DNA of 41,420 bases from Perkinsus olseni (GCA_013115135.1 JABANP010000467.1:1-41420), one strand, 5' to 3'; shown: positions 1-12,582, counted from the first letter of the stretch. Translations and numbers: made by a program. The notes: generated by a model not told the origin, from the sequence alone.

Positions 1-77
1 TGGTAGTAGTAGTAGTAATAAGATTCAACAAGACCGTATATACTGTAAATACTATTCACCACTATCACGAACACAAT

Positions 78-1182
78 ATGATTGTTATCATGCAACTATG
101 TGTTGTAGATACATCACATGGAAGAGCATCCGACGAAGTCATCATTAACTCCGATGAAGAGCCGTCATCGTCATATTCTGATGACAATGACAATGATGAC
201 AGGAATAATAGAGAACACGATGGAGAATATGATGATATACATCATAATACAGTGTATCAACAACAACAACAAGCATCATCATCTTCATCAACAACAGCTG
301 CTACGTCGTCGTCATCTCCCATGCCATTATATATTGATCTAAGGGTTGATACCCCCATACTAGCTGGAGAGGAAGTATTCTTTCCAGCTACACCTTACTT
401 CTCTAACGCTTATGCTTATTGTTATAGAGGTATATGGTTACATAGGAATAATTCACGAATGAATCTTAAACTAATCATCCATCATCAACAACAACAGACC
501 ACTGCTTGGGGTCAGTATGGATGCCCTGTTATGAACACCAATGATGGTGATGATGATGATGATATTGAAATGAGATTCTGGTTATCAAGAGAGGAGGGCC
601 AGCTAGTAGTGGATGAGAGACTATTACAGTACCTTGCTTCAGATTATACACCCTACTACATCATGGTTACTACGATAATAATAATAATACTCATGACGAT
701 AATGAATTAAATAATAATACTACCAATAAGAAGGGGGTTGATATGGCGGTTGTTATCAATGGCAGATTATCGTATAAACTAGAGCTACAGTATATGCTGC
801 TGAAGCATTACTACGTAGCATTCAGGATTATAACGCAAAGAATATGATAGAATCCAGCAGGAGGCTACAAAAGGGTGATGATGTATCCTTGTTGAGGGAT
901 AAGAGTTTATTACAAATACCAGTGATGGAAATTAGAGAGATAGAGGCTGGATTATTGGTACAACTTATTCATACAATACAAGATTATATAACAATCCTTG
1001 ATCATGATGTATACCATAACATTGCTGATGATGTCAATGGTCATGACAGTGGTCATGTATTAAGCGTATCATCATATCAAGACAATGGCGATGATAAGAC
1101 AGTTGATGATGATAATAATAAAAGTACTAAGAAGGGTAAAAATGATAGCAACAAGAACAAGAACAACAAGCCTACCAAATAA
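78..1182 (+). CDS. C-terminal part of probable SET-domain protein lysine/histidine methyltransferase (SETD3/SETD6/LSMT type), multi-exon
   Basis: The stretch 300-660 encodes a segment with the order 'D.PILAGEEVFF' then 'FSNAYAYCYRGIWLHRNN' and a following basic/hydrophobic strand. This resembles the end of SET domains of the SETD3/SETD6/Rubisco-LSMT group, where a GEE/GD motif is followed by the SN motif and a 'GF...N' strand. A later exon (about 781-1182) is helical and carries 'AAEALLRSIQDYN' and 'EIREIEAGLLVQL', like the C-terminal substrate-binding helices of that group. It ends at TAA 1180-1182 after a Lys/Asn/Asp-rich tail. Acidic and Gln/Ser low-complexity stretches lie upstream (about 130-310). 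The N-terminal SET part is outside the window, so the catalytic Tyr cannot be checked. An intron lies between about 660 and 780. The family call is inference from motif order and would fail if the upstream exons lack a SET core. Confidence 0.4.
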
Positions 1183-1587
1183 TCGTGGGGTCTTGGCACT
1201 CAGTCATCACTATAACTCTTATCATCATAATCATCAAGTACTATTAATGTACTGTTCGACTGCTTTGTTACGATGTTATCATAGCATCATCGCTTCGAAG
1301 TTTGTGCTGTTTTCTCCTTTACATTGACTGTTGTTGTATTGGATGGTGGTGGTGGAGAGGGCGGTGACCATACCTATCATGTCATCACATCGGAGTAGTG
1401 CCGTTTTGTGTGTGCGTACCGCGTACGGAATGTTTCTCTTCAGTCGAAGCGTATATGAACAACCCAACACCAGACGTCTGACTCACCTACTGTTATGTTC
1501 TATTAACAACACAACTGTATCACCTCAGACGCAACCACAGGCTTTCCCTCGTCAGTTATGCGCCAAAATCATTTTTGGTCAGAAAAA
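1183..1587. other. Intergenic stretch with no recognisable gene
   Basis: This gap between the methyltransferase-like gene and the next coding signals has only short open frames without family resemblance. I see no tandem repeat longer than a few units and no complete RNA gene. Confidence 0.5.
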
Positions 1588-1636
1588 CGCCCGGTCTGGG
1601 ATTCGAACCGGGGACTCGAGCGTCCCGCGTGCAGTC
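1588..1636 (-). pseudogene. tRNA-like remnant (3' half)
   Basis: Read on the - strand, the segment has a B-box match (GGTTCGAATCC) at about 1600-1610. It ends in a G/C-rich 3' segment directly followed by TTTTT (1583-1587), a pol III terminator. An inverted pair GGAC...GTCC could be a variable arm. I cannot build a proper T-stem, D-arm or 5' acceptor strand, so this is a decayed or truncated tRNA-derived sequence rather than a working tRNA. Confidence 0.4.
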
Positions 1637-1639
1637 AAA

Positions 1640-2033
1640 TTATCATCATAATCACCGGCATGAAACCATTGCTGGTGACGATGAGGATGTTGTCAGAATT
1701 ATCAGTTTCTGCCTCAGTCTATCATCTATGTCATCATCATCATCGTCGAAAAGGACAACAACGGCTCGTCCTCACCATAATCAGCGTGGTGGTGGTGATC
1801 ATTATTATAATGATGATGCAAGGCTACACTCTAGATCATCATCATCATCAAGTACGCGACAACATGATCATTCTGAGCAGCAGCAGCAGCAGCAGCATCG
1901 GAGGGGCAGTAGAGGGCTCCGTGCTGCTGTTGCTGGTCATCACCATTACAATAGGAGAAGTACTAGCCGATCACCCAGTCGAAGAGTTCGACAGAGGACA
2001 GGACATCGGCGAGGCAGGAGGGATTATGAGGTA
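1640..2033 (+). CDS. Low-complexity RS-rich coding-like segment, possible 5' exon of the U2SURP gene
   Basis: One frame reads without a stop through Ser, Gln and His runs into an Arg/Ser-rich stretch containing 'RSTSRSPSRR' and 'GHRRGRRDYE'. It meets a possible 5' splice site (GAG|GTAGTA) near 2030. RS-rich stretches are typical of spliceosome-associated proteins, and the next gene is one. Alternatively this is chance translation of CAT/CAG/AGT trinucleotide tracts. The link to the downstream gene is inference. Confidence 0.25.
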
Positions 2034-2433
2034 GTAGTGGCAGTAGTAGGGTTATTATTATCACTCATGTGAATGGTATCACGTATATATAACCGTATAC
2101 TGTATGACTGTATGTAGATGGATTATGAGAGGATGAACATCATCACCTCCCGAAATAATTATGATTATACGACCAAGGATACGACGGTTGGGATGGTCTC
2201 TAGCGATGATGAAGATGATGAGAATGCCCATAGTAATGCTCTTAATGATCTCTATACTATTGATAGTGTTATCGTTATCATTAGGAGCTGCTGTTGCCAA
2301 TGCTGCAGCAGTAGCTATAGCTGCGGCAAAGAACATGGCAAAGACACAAGAAAAGCATGAGTTGGATAGGAGGATAGCTGTCGCTAGGGTAGTACTAATC
2401 ACATAATAATCATCTTGCCGCCTTCACCACCTT

Positions 2434-5400
2434 AAAAGGCCTCAACCACTGCGGCAACAGCAGCAGCAGCAGGGAGGAGGAGGAGGACAGCTAATAAGAC
2501 GGTATTACCTGGATTTACTAGCATGGATGATGATGACGACGAACAGCCAGAGCAGGAGTATCCTAGTAGTAGAGGTAGCTGTGATGGGCACCATTCAGGG
2601 GAAGGTAGGATACTAGTCATGATGATAGTAGTATGATGATTCATGTAGACTCTGCTGCTGCTACTGGTGCTGGTGCTGGTGCTACTGGTGGTGCACTTGT
2701 ACCACCACCACCATCATCAGGACAGATGCCGATACACACCACTAAGACGAAACAAATGGATGATTTCCTAGATGGTAAGACTAATGTGGCAACGACGACG
2801 ACGAGGAGGAGGACTGACGACAATAGTCGTCATCATCATCATCATCATCATCATCATATCTCCGTGTTGTTGTTAGAGATTAAATCGCGTCATCAACTCA
2901 GACATGAAGTTGAAACTTTGAAAGATACTCTAAAGCAAGGTACATTGACAGTAGCAGAGCAGTTACGTGTTAAAGTAATAATATCATGAATATAATTCTG
3001 ATGAGAATATTATGATCATCATCAGGGACGCCTTGCTGGTCTACAGAGTAAACTTGGTGGTGTTACTACTTTACAGGAATCGGAAATGATCGGCAAGGCG
3101 ATGAGAGGGTAGTGGCGTCATAATCATGTTGTTCATGTTGTTGTTCATGTTGTTGTTCATGATGATCATATTCAGGGATCAACATCATGGGGATTACCAA
3201 GATGACGAGGAGACGGCTAACTTATACATTGGCAACCTACCATTCGGGGTTACTGAGGATATGCTAATAAAGGAATTCGGTAAATATGGATCGATGTAAG
3301 AATATTACCAACAATGGAGGTAGTATTGTTGTTGCATTTCAGTACCAGTGTTAAGATAATGTATCCGAGGACAGACGAAGAACGATCCAGAGGGTAGCCA
3401 TCATCATCATCATCACTGGGCATTCATATTACTACACCTACCATAGTTACGTACCAGCTTTTATAGCATTCTCATCGAGAGAGGAAGCACAAGCAGCAAA
3501 GGAAGCAATGGAAAGCGGACCCTGCACGTTTGGGGGAGCTATGATGAGGGAGACTATATTACGGTAGTAGTAGTAGTAGGAGCTGCTTATCAGGGCTTGG
3601 TTATTATTATTACCAATGTTACTAGGGTTGGATGGGGTAAAGCAATGAACTCTGCTCAAGTTAAAACAGCACAACGTAATAAGAGTATGCTTGTTCAAGT
3701 CGCACAACAACAAGGAGGAGGAGAAGGAGGAGTTGTAGCTAGTAATACCTCAAGAGGAGCGACTGGATACCCGATAGTAGGGCAGCATGCTCCAGCATCA
3801 TTAGTAGTAGTATGAGTATCTCAGACTACTACTACAACCACAACAACCTTACCATCACCCCCTCCTAGTGTACTACATTCCAACTTCTCACAACCCAAAC
3901 CCGTAATAGCTCCTCCTCCTGTTGTTGTGGTGGATGTAATGTGTTGTTGTTGTTGTTCTGGTTGTTAGAGTATTCATGTTCATGTTGAAGTGCCAAAGTC
4001 GGATAAACAGAGATCATTGATTGATAAGATAGCAAGAATGGTAGCTGATAATGGTCGCAATGTTGAACAAGTAATCATACCACCACCACCACCACCGTCA
4101 GTGTCCTACCTTGTAGGTAGCCATAATGAGGGTCCAAGCACGGAATGGTCGCAAAGAGAAGTACTACCACAACAACCACTACTACTACAGCTGCTTCCTA
4201 TCCCTTCTTCTTCCCTTCCCCCAGGTACAACTTTCTCTTTGACTATGACTCTCCCCAAGCACAGTATTATCGTTGGCGGACGTGAGTGTTGCTGCTTGTT
4301 GTTCGTGTTATTCTTATTATTCTACTCATTATGAATAATAACAGATTCGCGTATGCTCAAGGGGATAGTGGTCTACGCTGGCGAACCGAGCCTTTCATTA
4401 TGTGTCAAGCCAATCCTTTATGTAGTGATCCAGGTAAGTTACGAAAGAAGTGGTATGATCATCGATACGTCTGCATCATCCTCACTATTATTTTAGCGGT
4501 TCTTTGGCATCCGCCGCCCTGTAGGGCTGCCGAAAGAAGCACTCATGACAGTAGTAACTCTTCTTCTGCTGCTGCTGGTGTTGGTAGTGGTGGTGGCCGG
4601 AGATCTGATGAAATAAAACGTAATAAACACAGCAAGAATGCAGTAGTGAGCATCAGCATGGCATTAGTATTATGGCTAGGCGGACCGGGTGGAAGATCAC
4701 GTAGCAAACTGGGTGGTAAGATGTTGATACCATCGGATAAGGCTTTATTAATGGATAAGTTAACTAACCTAGCCAGTACCAATAGTAATAATGATACAGT
4801 CATCATGATCATGTTAATGATGATCTTTCTTCTTCTTCTTCTTGGTAGGATATGTTATTAAGGATTTAATGGTGTGGTGTATAGATCATACCGAGAGTAG
4901 TATTGAGATAGTTGATATGATAATACATGAGATGAAGGATGAAAGGAAGGATAGACTAAGCAAGATACCTCTCCTGTAAGAGGACTTCAAGGACGAAGAT
5001 AACCTAGATACCTATCATCATGTACAGGTATTTAGTATCGGATATATTACATAATAGTGGATGCTCTACTAAGAACGGTGCCTGGAGTTATCGTACCCAA
5101 TTAGAGTCTAAATGTGCACAAATAATGGCTATGTTCCGCAATAACACAACAACAACACAATGCGAAAATGATGGTAATACCAATAGCAACAACAACAATC
5201 ATCGTCATCATCATCATCTCCACATTATCACGGTTAATATTGGTATCATTCAGATAACTCGTCCTCGTCATCAATAGCAGTGGACAAATGTTGTAGTGTA
5301 CTTAATGCCTGGGAACAGAATGCCATATTCGGCCCTGAGTACATGAGCGGGTTGGCAGCAACATTAATGAGAACCCCTGATAAAGATCATGATCTATCCA

Positions 5401-6025
5401 ATATCGACACCATGACGACACAAGAGGAGAGGGGACGACACTTCAGTCAATTGGAACGTTACTGTCGGAATAACGGTAGTACTAATACCAATGGCAGCAA
5501 CAGCAACAGCGGGAGGCATTGATAGTGAATATTCAGGCCTATTATGGGAATATCCTAGTAGTATTACCGATGCTGAGGGGAAGAAACAATGGTTGCTCTT
5601 ACAGATAATTAACGAAAGATTGTAATAACGATATTCGATAGCAACACTTGCAGCGATACTGCAAGTGTATGGTGTCCTTGATGATCAGATATCATAATAA
5701 GAATGGTGGTGGTGGTAAGATCGGTGGTGATGATTATGATGATGGTATAGATGGTGAATCAGTTGGTAGTGATGATATTAGCATAGCCACTAGTGACGAT
5801 GATGAAGAGGATGAAGAGGATATTGATGGTAGTATTACTGTCCTGCTGCTGTTGTTGTTGTGATGATGATGATGTACAGGTGAAGCATTGATATTACCTG
5901 GTGATGGTATTGAAGAGGTCATCGAGATGGAGGAGGAGGAGAGGAAAGCCGTAGATAATAACCATACCACCACCACCACCACCATCATTGATGATGATGA
6001 GTCATTGGATGGTTCACCTTTATGA
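2434..6025 (+). CDS. U2SURP: U2 snRNP-associated SURP-motif protein homologue (SR140/U2SURP), multi-exon
   Basis: This is a spliceosome protein of the U2 snRNP, nuclear. An exon from about 2690 ends 'MDDFLD' and joins 'EIKSRHQLRHEVE', like the family's pre-RRM helix; exon 3026-3108 carries 'GRLAGL'. The RRM runs over 3176-3295 (RNP2 'LYIGNL'), 3343-3393 ('VKIMYPRTDEERSR', the family's signature) and 3447-3563 ('PAFIAFSSREEA', RNP1-like). From 3626 comes 'VGWGKAM', also a family signature. The SURP domain is at about 3990-4440: 'IDKIARMVADNG', then 'YNFLFDYDSPQAQYYRWRT', then 'QGDSGLRWRTEPF'. A CID-like region follows: 'VIKDLMVWCIDHTESSIEIVD' region near 4853, 'YLVSDILHNS' at 5029, and 'VLNAWEQNAIFGPEYM' near 5300. 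An acidic tail ends at TGA 6023-6025. Splice phases agree across the RRM exons I checked. The start codon and the first exons are not resolved. Confidence 0.78.
2831..2858. repeat. (CAT)n trinucleotide tract in a U2SURP intron
   Basis: About nine consecutive CAT units lie a few bases before an intron 3' end (TTGTTAG at about 2868-2875). The apparent poly-His translation is an artefact of reading the intron. Confidence 0.85.
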
Positions 6026-6082
6026 TACCCCCATCGATAAACGTCTCCATGCCTCTTATCATCATCATCATCATCACGCTAG

Positions 6083-8765
6083 TTGCATCATCATCATCTC
6101 AATGTGATCATACGTTTCTCCTACACGTGTAACATCCGTTCTCTATCATTCCCTTTACTATTGTTATTATTAATAATAGCAGCAGCACTAGTAGTAGCGT
6201 TGGGAAGGTCCTTTCATTACTTTGAGGAGCAGTTTTCACCACCACCACCACCACCACCACCATTCTCTCCATTCTTGCACTACTACTACTACTACTCTAA
6301 CAGCAACAACAACGACAACAAGACCAGTACTACTACTCTTAATATCTACGCTACTACTCGTCTAATGCCTAGAAGTACAAATAACAGTGCTGCTGCGGCT
6401 GCACTCAGCGGCGGTGACAACAGCAACACCAACAGTCCAACGTCGTGCTGTTCATCGAGGCTAACTAGGAATACTATCCATACGCCACGGAATAGATCGT
6501 CATCATCATTATCCCAATCTAGACTCTTAACTGATACTAAGCATTATTATGGAGATAATGATGGTGATGATAGCATAACAGCTGCTAGGGATATGATGCA
6601 ACGTATGAGGAAGGCAAGAAGGAATATAACATTCAGGAAGGCCCCATTAAGGACTACTCTCAATCTATTCCATTTCATAGCCAGGTAGTAGTAGCAATGA
6701 TAACAACGAAGCTGCTCAGCATCATCAGCGTCACCCAGCGTCATTATTATTATTCTTGTTATTATTATTCTCAGATCCATCCACTCGGTGCTTATGTATG
6801 TAGTAGCCCATGCCTTTACTCTGTAGGTGTTACTCTTGTTGTGGTAGTATGATGATGAGCACTATATTATCATCGTGCAGATACTTTATTGTACCATTCA
6901 TGTTGTTATGGATACTAGGTAGGCTTACTGATGGTCCGCATCAACTACTGCAAGATGATATCGTTATTTGGGCGGAGTTTGTTACATGGTAATAAGATAA
7001 CAATCTCCAATAACAACAAGAACAACAACAATACATCATCATCATCCTCATCATCCTTGTTGTTAGGTGGGTTGGCCTCGGTGTATTATCAAGTGTTGGC
7101 CTCGGTACTGGTATGCATTCTGGTTTGTTGTTCTTATTCCCTCATTTGTATCTAGTATCATCAACAGCACAAGAATGTAACAACTTACAGTTTGACTGGA
7201 GGTAATAGTAAGACCAACGTAATAGGAACATAAGGTTATCATCACCTTGTTGTTGTTAGAGTAAACATGTGGAGTAATGTTATGAAGCCTGATGAGACAT
7301 TTACTTGTATTAATCCGGATTATAGTCCAGATGCATACAATACCAATGTTACATTCTGGTCATTATTATCAGCAGGATGGTTACCATGTATATTATGGGG
7401 TACAGGTACAGCTATAGGTGAACTACCACCCTATGCTACTTCGTAATAACAATACCACCAACTATCATACCACTTTTTCATCTATTCATTATCAGGTATG
7501 CAGCACGAAAGGCTGGTCTTGAGGACGAGGACTTCAACCAAGCTTTTGGTGTAATATCAGTAACAACAACAACAATGCTTGTCATCATCATCTTCATCAT
7601 TCTAGTGGTAACGTGGTTAATAATATCTTCTCAGAATTCCAGCAATGACAACACCACAGAAGGTAGTAGTAGTAATACCGATGTTGTGAATTGGATGAAG
7701 AATTGGATGATATAGTTCCTTGAGAAACATGGATTCTGGGTAGTAGTACCATCACCACCACCACCACCACCATCACCACCCTCATCCTGTATTATCGCCT
7801 CAGGGGGTTTTACTCATGTCAGCGTGGCCTAATGCCATGTTTGATCTGTGTGGTTTATGTTGTGGCCATTTCCTAATGCCGTTCTGGACATTCTTCTCAG
7901 CAGTATTCCTAGGGAAGGCTGTTATAAAGGTACACCCTACCTAACATCATCATCATGAGTATGAGTATGAGTATGAGTATGAGTATCGTCTACTGACAGG
8001 TATTTGGTCAGCTGCTATTCTTCACGGTCTTATTCTCGCCAAATGGGCGTCTAGCTATGGTCAAGGGTGTTGCACGAGTTGCTGGAAAGGTAATAATATC
8101 ACCAACAACATCATCAACAACAATACTGTGATGATGATGTTGATGATGTTGATTCCAGTTTGGTGCCAATGAAGAGCTTATTACGGATAAACTCCAGTCA
8201 ATGGTTGTTAAATTCTCTGGCACTACTAATACCACCGAATACCAACAACAGCACCGACACCAACCACTAGGAGGTAAGAAAACTCTGTCCCCCCCCCACC
8301 CCTCCAATAACCATCATACGTGTAGGTAGTCCAAGTAGTCCAAGTAGTAGTAGCACTCATCATCTACTAGCAACACTATTCCGCTGGGCAATGGGATTTA
8401 TCATTCTCATGTTTGCCAAGTCATGTATGGAACAATTCGCTCAGGTAGTAATAGTAGTAGCATGGTCCGTGCCCCCTTCTCATCCTGCCTCTTCTTCTTC
8501 TTCTTCTTAGCAATATCAAAAGGAGATTGATGATGCCCGTATAATACATAAGTATGGTTATCTACCTACACCCACAGCCGCGAACACTAAAGGCACCCCC
8601 ACCCCATCATCGTCGTCTGCTCATGATGCAGACCTACCATCCCCAGTAATGATGGCATCATCTAAACGATTGAATAGAAGGAAAAGTAACCATGATGATC
8701 ATGATGAACGCCATAACCACTGTATATTATCTCATCTAAGGTTCTTCATTATCATCATCTACTAG
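6083..8765 (+). CDS. VMP1: VMP1 (vacuole membrane protein 1) homologue, SNARE-associated/DedA-like family, multi-exon
   Basis: VMP1 is a multi-span ER protein with lipid-scramblase and autophagosome-formation roles. Exons traced in phase: first exon to about 6685 (the basic '[10 protein letters not shown]' helix precedes the membrane part; the start may be 6083 or the later ATG near 6370), 6775-6822, 6881-6988, 7067-7201, 7260-7442, 7496-7550, 7716-7739, 7804-7929, 8000-8089, 8159-8273, 8326-8444, and 8508 to TAG 8763-8765. Diagnostic stretches are '[19 protein letters not shown]' (about 7067), '[12 protein letters not shown]' (about 7405), '[12 protein letters not shown]', 'FLEKHGFWV', '[19 protein letters not shown]' and '[14 protein letters not shown]'; these match the family in order and spacing. 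One or two small exons between 7551 and 7715 are possible because the loop before 'FLEKHGF' looks short. All junctions used are GT...AG. The low-complexity Ser/Pro/His N-terminus before about 6500 is doubtful. Confidence 0.88.
7945..7987. repeat. CAT run followed by a (GAGTAT)5 hexanucleotide tract in a VMP1 intron
   Basis: CATCATCAT is followed by five GAGTAT units. The tract lies just upstream of the 3' splice site at 7997-7999 and fills most of the intron between the exons ending at 7929 and starting at 8000. Confidence 0.85.
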
Positions 8766-8766
8766 T

Positions 8767-8985
8767 ATGAGTGGGAGAAGGAGTGGTAGGAGTAAAAGCT
8801 TCAACAACGTATCGTCTCCGCGCCCTTCAACAACAACAACGGCAGTAGCAGTAACAGCAGCAGCAGCGGGCAACGACATTACCAGCAACAGCAGCAGCAG
8901 CACGACGGTAACGGCAAGGAGGAGCACAAGACTGAGGAGTGTCAGTGATGATCATCATCATGACGGTGTTCATCGTGATTCATGA
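8767..8985 (+). CDS. Small Ser/Arg/Thr-rich reading frame, possible VMP1 3' extension
   Basis: The 72-residue frame begins 'MSGRRSGRSKS' and contains 'RRSTRLRSVSD'. It lies one base after the VMP1 stop. A 25-base GT...AG segment (about 8740-8765) would join it in phase to the VMP1 C-terminus, but that is shorter than the introns around it. It could equally be noise from AAC/AGC tracts. No family is recognised. Confidence 0.2.
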   Translation: MSGRRSGRSKSFNNVSSPRPSTTTTAVAVTAAAAGNDITSNSSSSTTVTARRSTRLRSVSDDHHHDGVHRDS

Positions 8986-9281
8986 AGTAAGTCGTCATTG
9001 AATATGAATGCTAACGCAGACACTGCCACAAGAAGGTTATGATCAATTCTCAGGCTACTACTACTATCATAGTATGGGGACATCACCATCATCATCTCTG
9101 TTGTTATCATAATAATCATTATCCTTCTTTCTCTCGTTGTTGAGTACCATCCGATAAGAATGATCATCATGATGATCGTAGCATCCAAGCTTGTGCTTAG
9201 TCACCTAACAACAACAGCAACAGAACATGTATCATATAATGTAGGCATTGCTGTTGTTGTCGTTGTTGTTGTCGTTGTTCT

Positions 9282-12015
9282 ATGGCTATGTCATCATCAT
9301 CATCATCATACGACACGACGACATCATCAGCATCACCGCAGGTTGTAGGATATCCATCCTCTTATAAATCAATACTATCGTCATCATCGTCATCTGGAAG
9401 CTCAGTTGTTGATGATGATTCTTACTTTGATAAGGGTTCAAGAGGAATAGGTGATGGTAGTAGTAGTAGTAGTAGTAGTAATGAGAGTAGTATAGCCTTT
9501 ACTGCATCATCATCAGGTAACCTCGAGTACCACCATCCTGCAGGTTTTAATGTATTACCCGATAATACAACAACAACAACAACAGCAGACGACGACGACG
9601 ACGATGTTCATACTCATCATGGCATCACCACCAGCAGCAGGAGGAATCTATCTAATAACACTAAGACCTTCATTAACTCACTCCTGTGCTTCATGGGAAG
9701 TGGTGTATTAGGTAATAACAATGGTTAGTTCTTACATTGAGAAGATAATAATATTTTATCAGTCATAATCGCCACTGCTACCGCTGCCGCTGCCGGTGTT
9801 CTTGTTGTTGTTGTTTTCGTTATTATTATTGTTATTATTATTCAGGCCTACCACATGCGTTCAATGAGATAGGACTCGTTGGTGGTATCATCATACTGTC
9901 TCTAGTTGCTCTACTAGCCCTTCATTGTATGTTATTATTGGTGCATTGTCAAACGTAATAATGATACCAACCTCATCATCATCATGACTATAAGATATCT
10001 GAGAGATACTAGATCCAAGCATGCTGTGACCTATGGTGATGTTGGATATTATGCTTTTGGCAGGATTGGCAGTATGCTGGTTGATATATGTATCATACTA
10101 ACTCAGGTAGTACACGACGAGTACAACAACAGCAAGATCATCACGATAGTGATAGGCTTTGTTGCTATTGTTATTGTCATATCCGGCTTAGTCTACATAC
10201 TGCCTTATGATACTCTCTCTTCTTAGACTGGCTTTGCAGTGGCATATCTTATTTTTATCTCCCATAACGTATCTGATATATTAGACGATTATTATTACTT
10301 GGACGACAAGAAGGATAGTATAGTATCCAGAGGTTTGATATTAGCCGTTATTCTACCACCATTGGTAATAATACATTAGGTATTGCTACAATCATTATCA
10401 TTACTATCTAATACACTACATATTATTATTCTTATCAGGTCATATTATCGTGGTTACGGTACTTGAAGATGTTAGCGCCATTCTCGTTACTAGCTGAGAT
10501 CGCTGTAAGACTACTCCGACTACCACAAATCCCCCAAATCATTACCATCGTGCATCCTCAACGCATCGTTTTGGTGGTAGTAGTGGTATCTTGTCGTCGG
10601 ATATTTCAGATTCTTTTCGCCTTGTTCGCAGTGTTTGCTTACGATATACAAAGTATAATAACCAGAGCTTGGTCACCAGTATTGAGTACCAAAACATCAT
10701 CATCATCATCACAACAACTTGAAGATCATGATCCTAGTGGGGGCTCATCATTCATCAGTACTGCCAGGTACTAGTAATAATATCATCGTTGGTGATGTAT
10801 CATTCATGTTTAGTAATATAAGTTTATGGCTGAATCTATCTAGATTACCCTACTTCTTTGGGATATCAGTATATTGTTATGAAGGTGTTGGTATGGTAAT
10901 GCCCGTTAAGAATAGGTATTATCATCAAGGCTTGTAGACTAATCATCATTCTTATCCTCAGCATGCAGAACCCATCATCATTCAATCGTATATGGTCATC
11001 CTCGGTGATACTTGTTACAACAATGTAAGCTGCTGTCGCCACTACCACATCATCATCATCATCATCATTGTACTAGATACTGTGCCTTCGGTGCTCTAGG
11101 GTTATTGGCCTTCAGCGATCAGCCGACCATCGATAGTATTATAACTAGAGCCCTACCACATGATACCATCCTTGCACCTTTTATACGGGTAGTAGTGGTA
11201 GTGCCAATAGCGGTATCATCATCAATTCTCTCGTACTAGTATTACACTAATGGTCGTCCATCATGATGGGTATGTTGTATGGCGCTGTATCAGGTATCCT
11301 TGTGTATTGGTTTGTACTTCACGTATCCGTTGATGCTGTTCCCAGTCTACGAGCTCATTGATACATTCTTCGACTCAACTCTGAGGTTCTATCAACCACA
11401 ACAACAACACTATCCCTATAATATTCCATTAACCGCCTATACTGCCTTTCAGGCCTCATCTCCCAAATATAACACCGACAATGTTTCATATTATTACCCA
11501 TTACATCTTTCGATTGGGGTAGTAATGAAAGAAGGAGACAAACGCCGGTCATGTTACTCATCGGCTGTGAGAATTATAGTCTCAGTTACGTAACTCTAAC
11601 GGCGATATTAGCAGCGTCCATCCCGAACTTCGGAGCCTTCATCTCACTTGTTGGCGCCAGTGCTAGTGCTGCACTAGCCTTCGTAATCATCTCGCCTACG
11701 ACTACTGCTACTGCTGCTCCTGCCCCGGACGCAACGGACTATTCCCCACTGTTAGCGCCTTCTGCTGCTGCCTTATCAGATTCTCCCGGCTGCTTTTCAT
11801 CTCAAGCTACGGGGAAGGGAGCTATCCAAATGGCAGGTGAGCAGCATTCTCATCTGCTCTTGCTGTTTATCTTCTTATCCTGCTTCTCCTTGTTGTTCTC
11901 CTGGACCTGATGCGTGAAGCTTGTTGTTCAGCACATTCGAGAGTGGATATGCATCATCGTGGGACTTCTGGGAGGGATTATTGGTACAGTAGAGGCCTGC
12001 CGAGACGCACTGTAA
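9282..12015 (+). CDS. Amino-acid/auxin permease (AAAP) family transporter, SLC36/PAT-like, 14 exons
   Basis: A probable proton-coupled amino-acid transporter of a cell or vacuole membrane. Exons traced in phase with GT...AG introns: 9282-9711, 9846-9954, 9995-10106, 10227-10364, 10439-10504, 10610-10767, 10823-10915, 10962-11024, 11077-11188, 11293-11385, 11453-11518, 11580-11682, 11780-11836, 11932-12015 (TAA). After a Ser/Asp-rich cytosolic N-terminus the family order appears: 'FINSLLCFMGSGVLG' and 'GLPHAFNEIGLVGGI' (TM1), 'TYGDVGYYAFGRIG', 'TGFAVAYLIFI', 'LPYFFGISVYCYEGVGMVMPV' region (TM6-like), 'LYFTYPLMLFPVYEL', then 'IPNFGAFISLVGASASAALAF' region, 'ILPAAFHLKLRG', and a last segment 'IIVGLLGGIIGT'. 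The match to SLC36 proteins is best in the last third. Apparent stops in single frames vanish once splice phases are followed, so the gene looks intact. Substrate is unknown. The ATG at 9282 is chosen because no earlier one joins in phase. Confidence 0.87.
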
Positions 12016-12177
12016 TGACACGAGTTTTGTTTACTTTCTCTTTGCTCATACTACTAATACTGTACCATCCATTAACCTCATCATAGTGTGTGGGTATGCT
12101 ATTATCTCAGGCGAGCGATACGAGGAGAGACCGTCGAAGGGCATTGAGTGTCTATAAGATAATGATGATATTCTTGC

Positions 12178-12506
12178 TGTTGCTACTGCTCTAATTTGAT
12201 GCGTGTTACTGATTGAAAGTTTCTTCAACACTGGGTTGTTCAAGGAACTCGTCATGACCCTGGCGACCGTACGACGTTCGGTTCCCTCGCCGTATTCCAT
12301 CTCAGCAAATGTTTCTTAAATGAACAGGTTACGGCTGCTCATCCCCCTCTACCGCGGATACCCATACTGAGCACAGTGGCGAGTTCAGGTGCTCCTACGC
12401 AGATGAGAACGATTCTGCCGGAGATAAGCAAGGATAATCATATCGTTGTAAGGAGTATTATGTTGCATCACGTACCGATCATCATTAGTAAACTGCTTCG
12501 TCTGAA
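12178..12506 (+). other. Possible coding exons of an unrecognised gene, or 3' flank of the transporter
   Basis: Two adjacent open segments look codon-like: one about 12196-12315 ('ESFFNTGLFKELVMTLATV') and one from about 12329 after a CAG ('ILPEISKDNHIVVRSIML'). The second runs into the tRNA gene and stops at TAG inside it (about 12514), which argues against a real gene. I recognise no family. Confidence 0.2.
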
Positions 12507-12578
12507 GCCACCTTAGCTTAGTGGTAGAGCGTCTGCTTCGTAAGCAGAAGGTCGTCGGTTCAATCCCGGCAGGTGGCT
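12507..12578 (+). tRNA. tRNA-Thr (anticodon CGT)
   Basis: A complete cloverleaf can be drawn. The 7-bp acceptor pairs GCCACCT (12507-12513) with AGGTGGC (12571-12577). The A-box lies in a normal D-arm. The anticodon stem TCTGC/GCAGA encloses loop TTCGTAA (anticodon CGT, reads ACG). The T-stem GTCGG/CCGGC encloses TTCAATC. The discriminator is T. CCA is not encoded and there is no intron, as usual for eukaryotic tRNA genes. It is the only fully paired tRNA in the window. Confidence 0.95.
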
Positions 12579-12582
12579 TTTT
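12578..12582 (+). terminator. RNA polymerase III terminator of tRNA-Thr
   Basis: A run of five T begins at the discriminator base of the tRNA gene and is followed by GC, the normal pol III stop signal. Confidence 0.8.

Noticed and set aside
2825..2862. Poly-histidine protein segments in several frames
   Set aside because: They are translations of CAT/ATC tracts lying in introns.
7635..7739. In-frame TAG inside the VMP1 homologue (7713-7715), suggesting stop-codon reassignment
   Set aside because: The TAG also provides an AG acceptor. Splicing from GTAATA at 7551 to 7716 is in phase and restores the family motif without a stop, and a 19-base exon alternative also works.
11540..11640. Apparent frameshift in the amino-acid transporter before 'IPNFG'
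   Set aside because: An intron from 11519 to 11579 with GT...AG ends joins in phase and aligns with SLC36 proteins, so no frameshift is needed.
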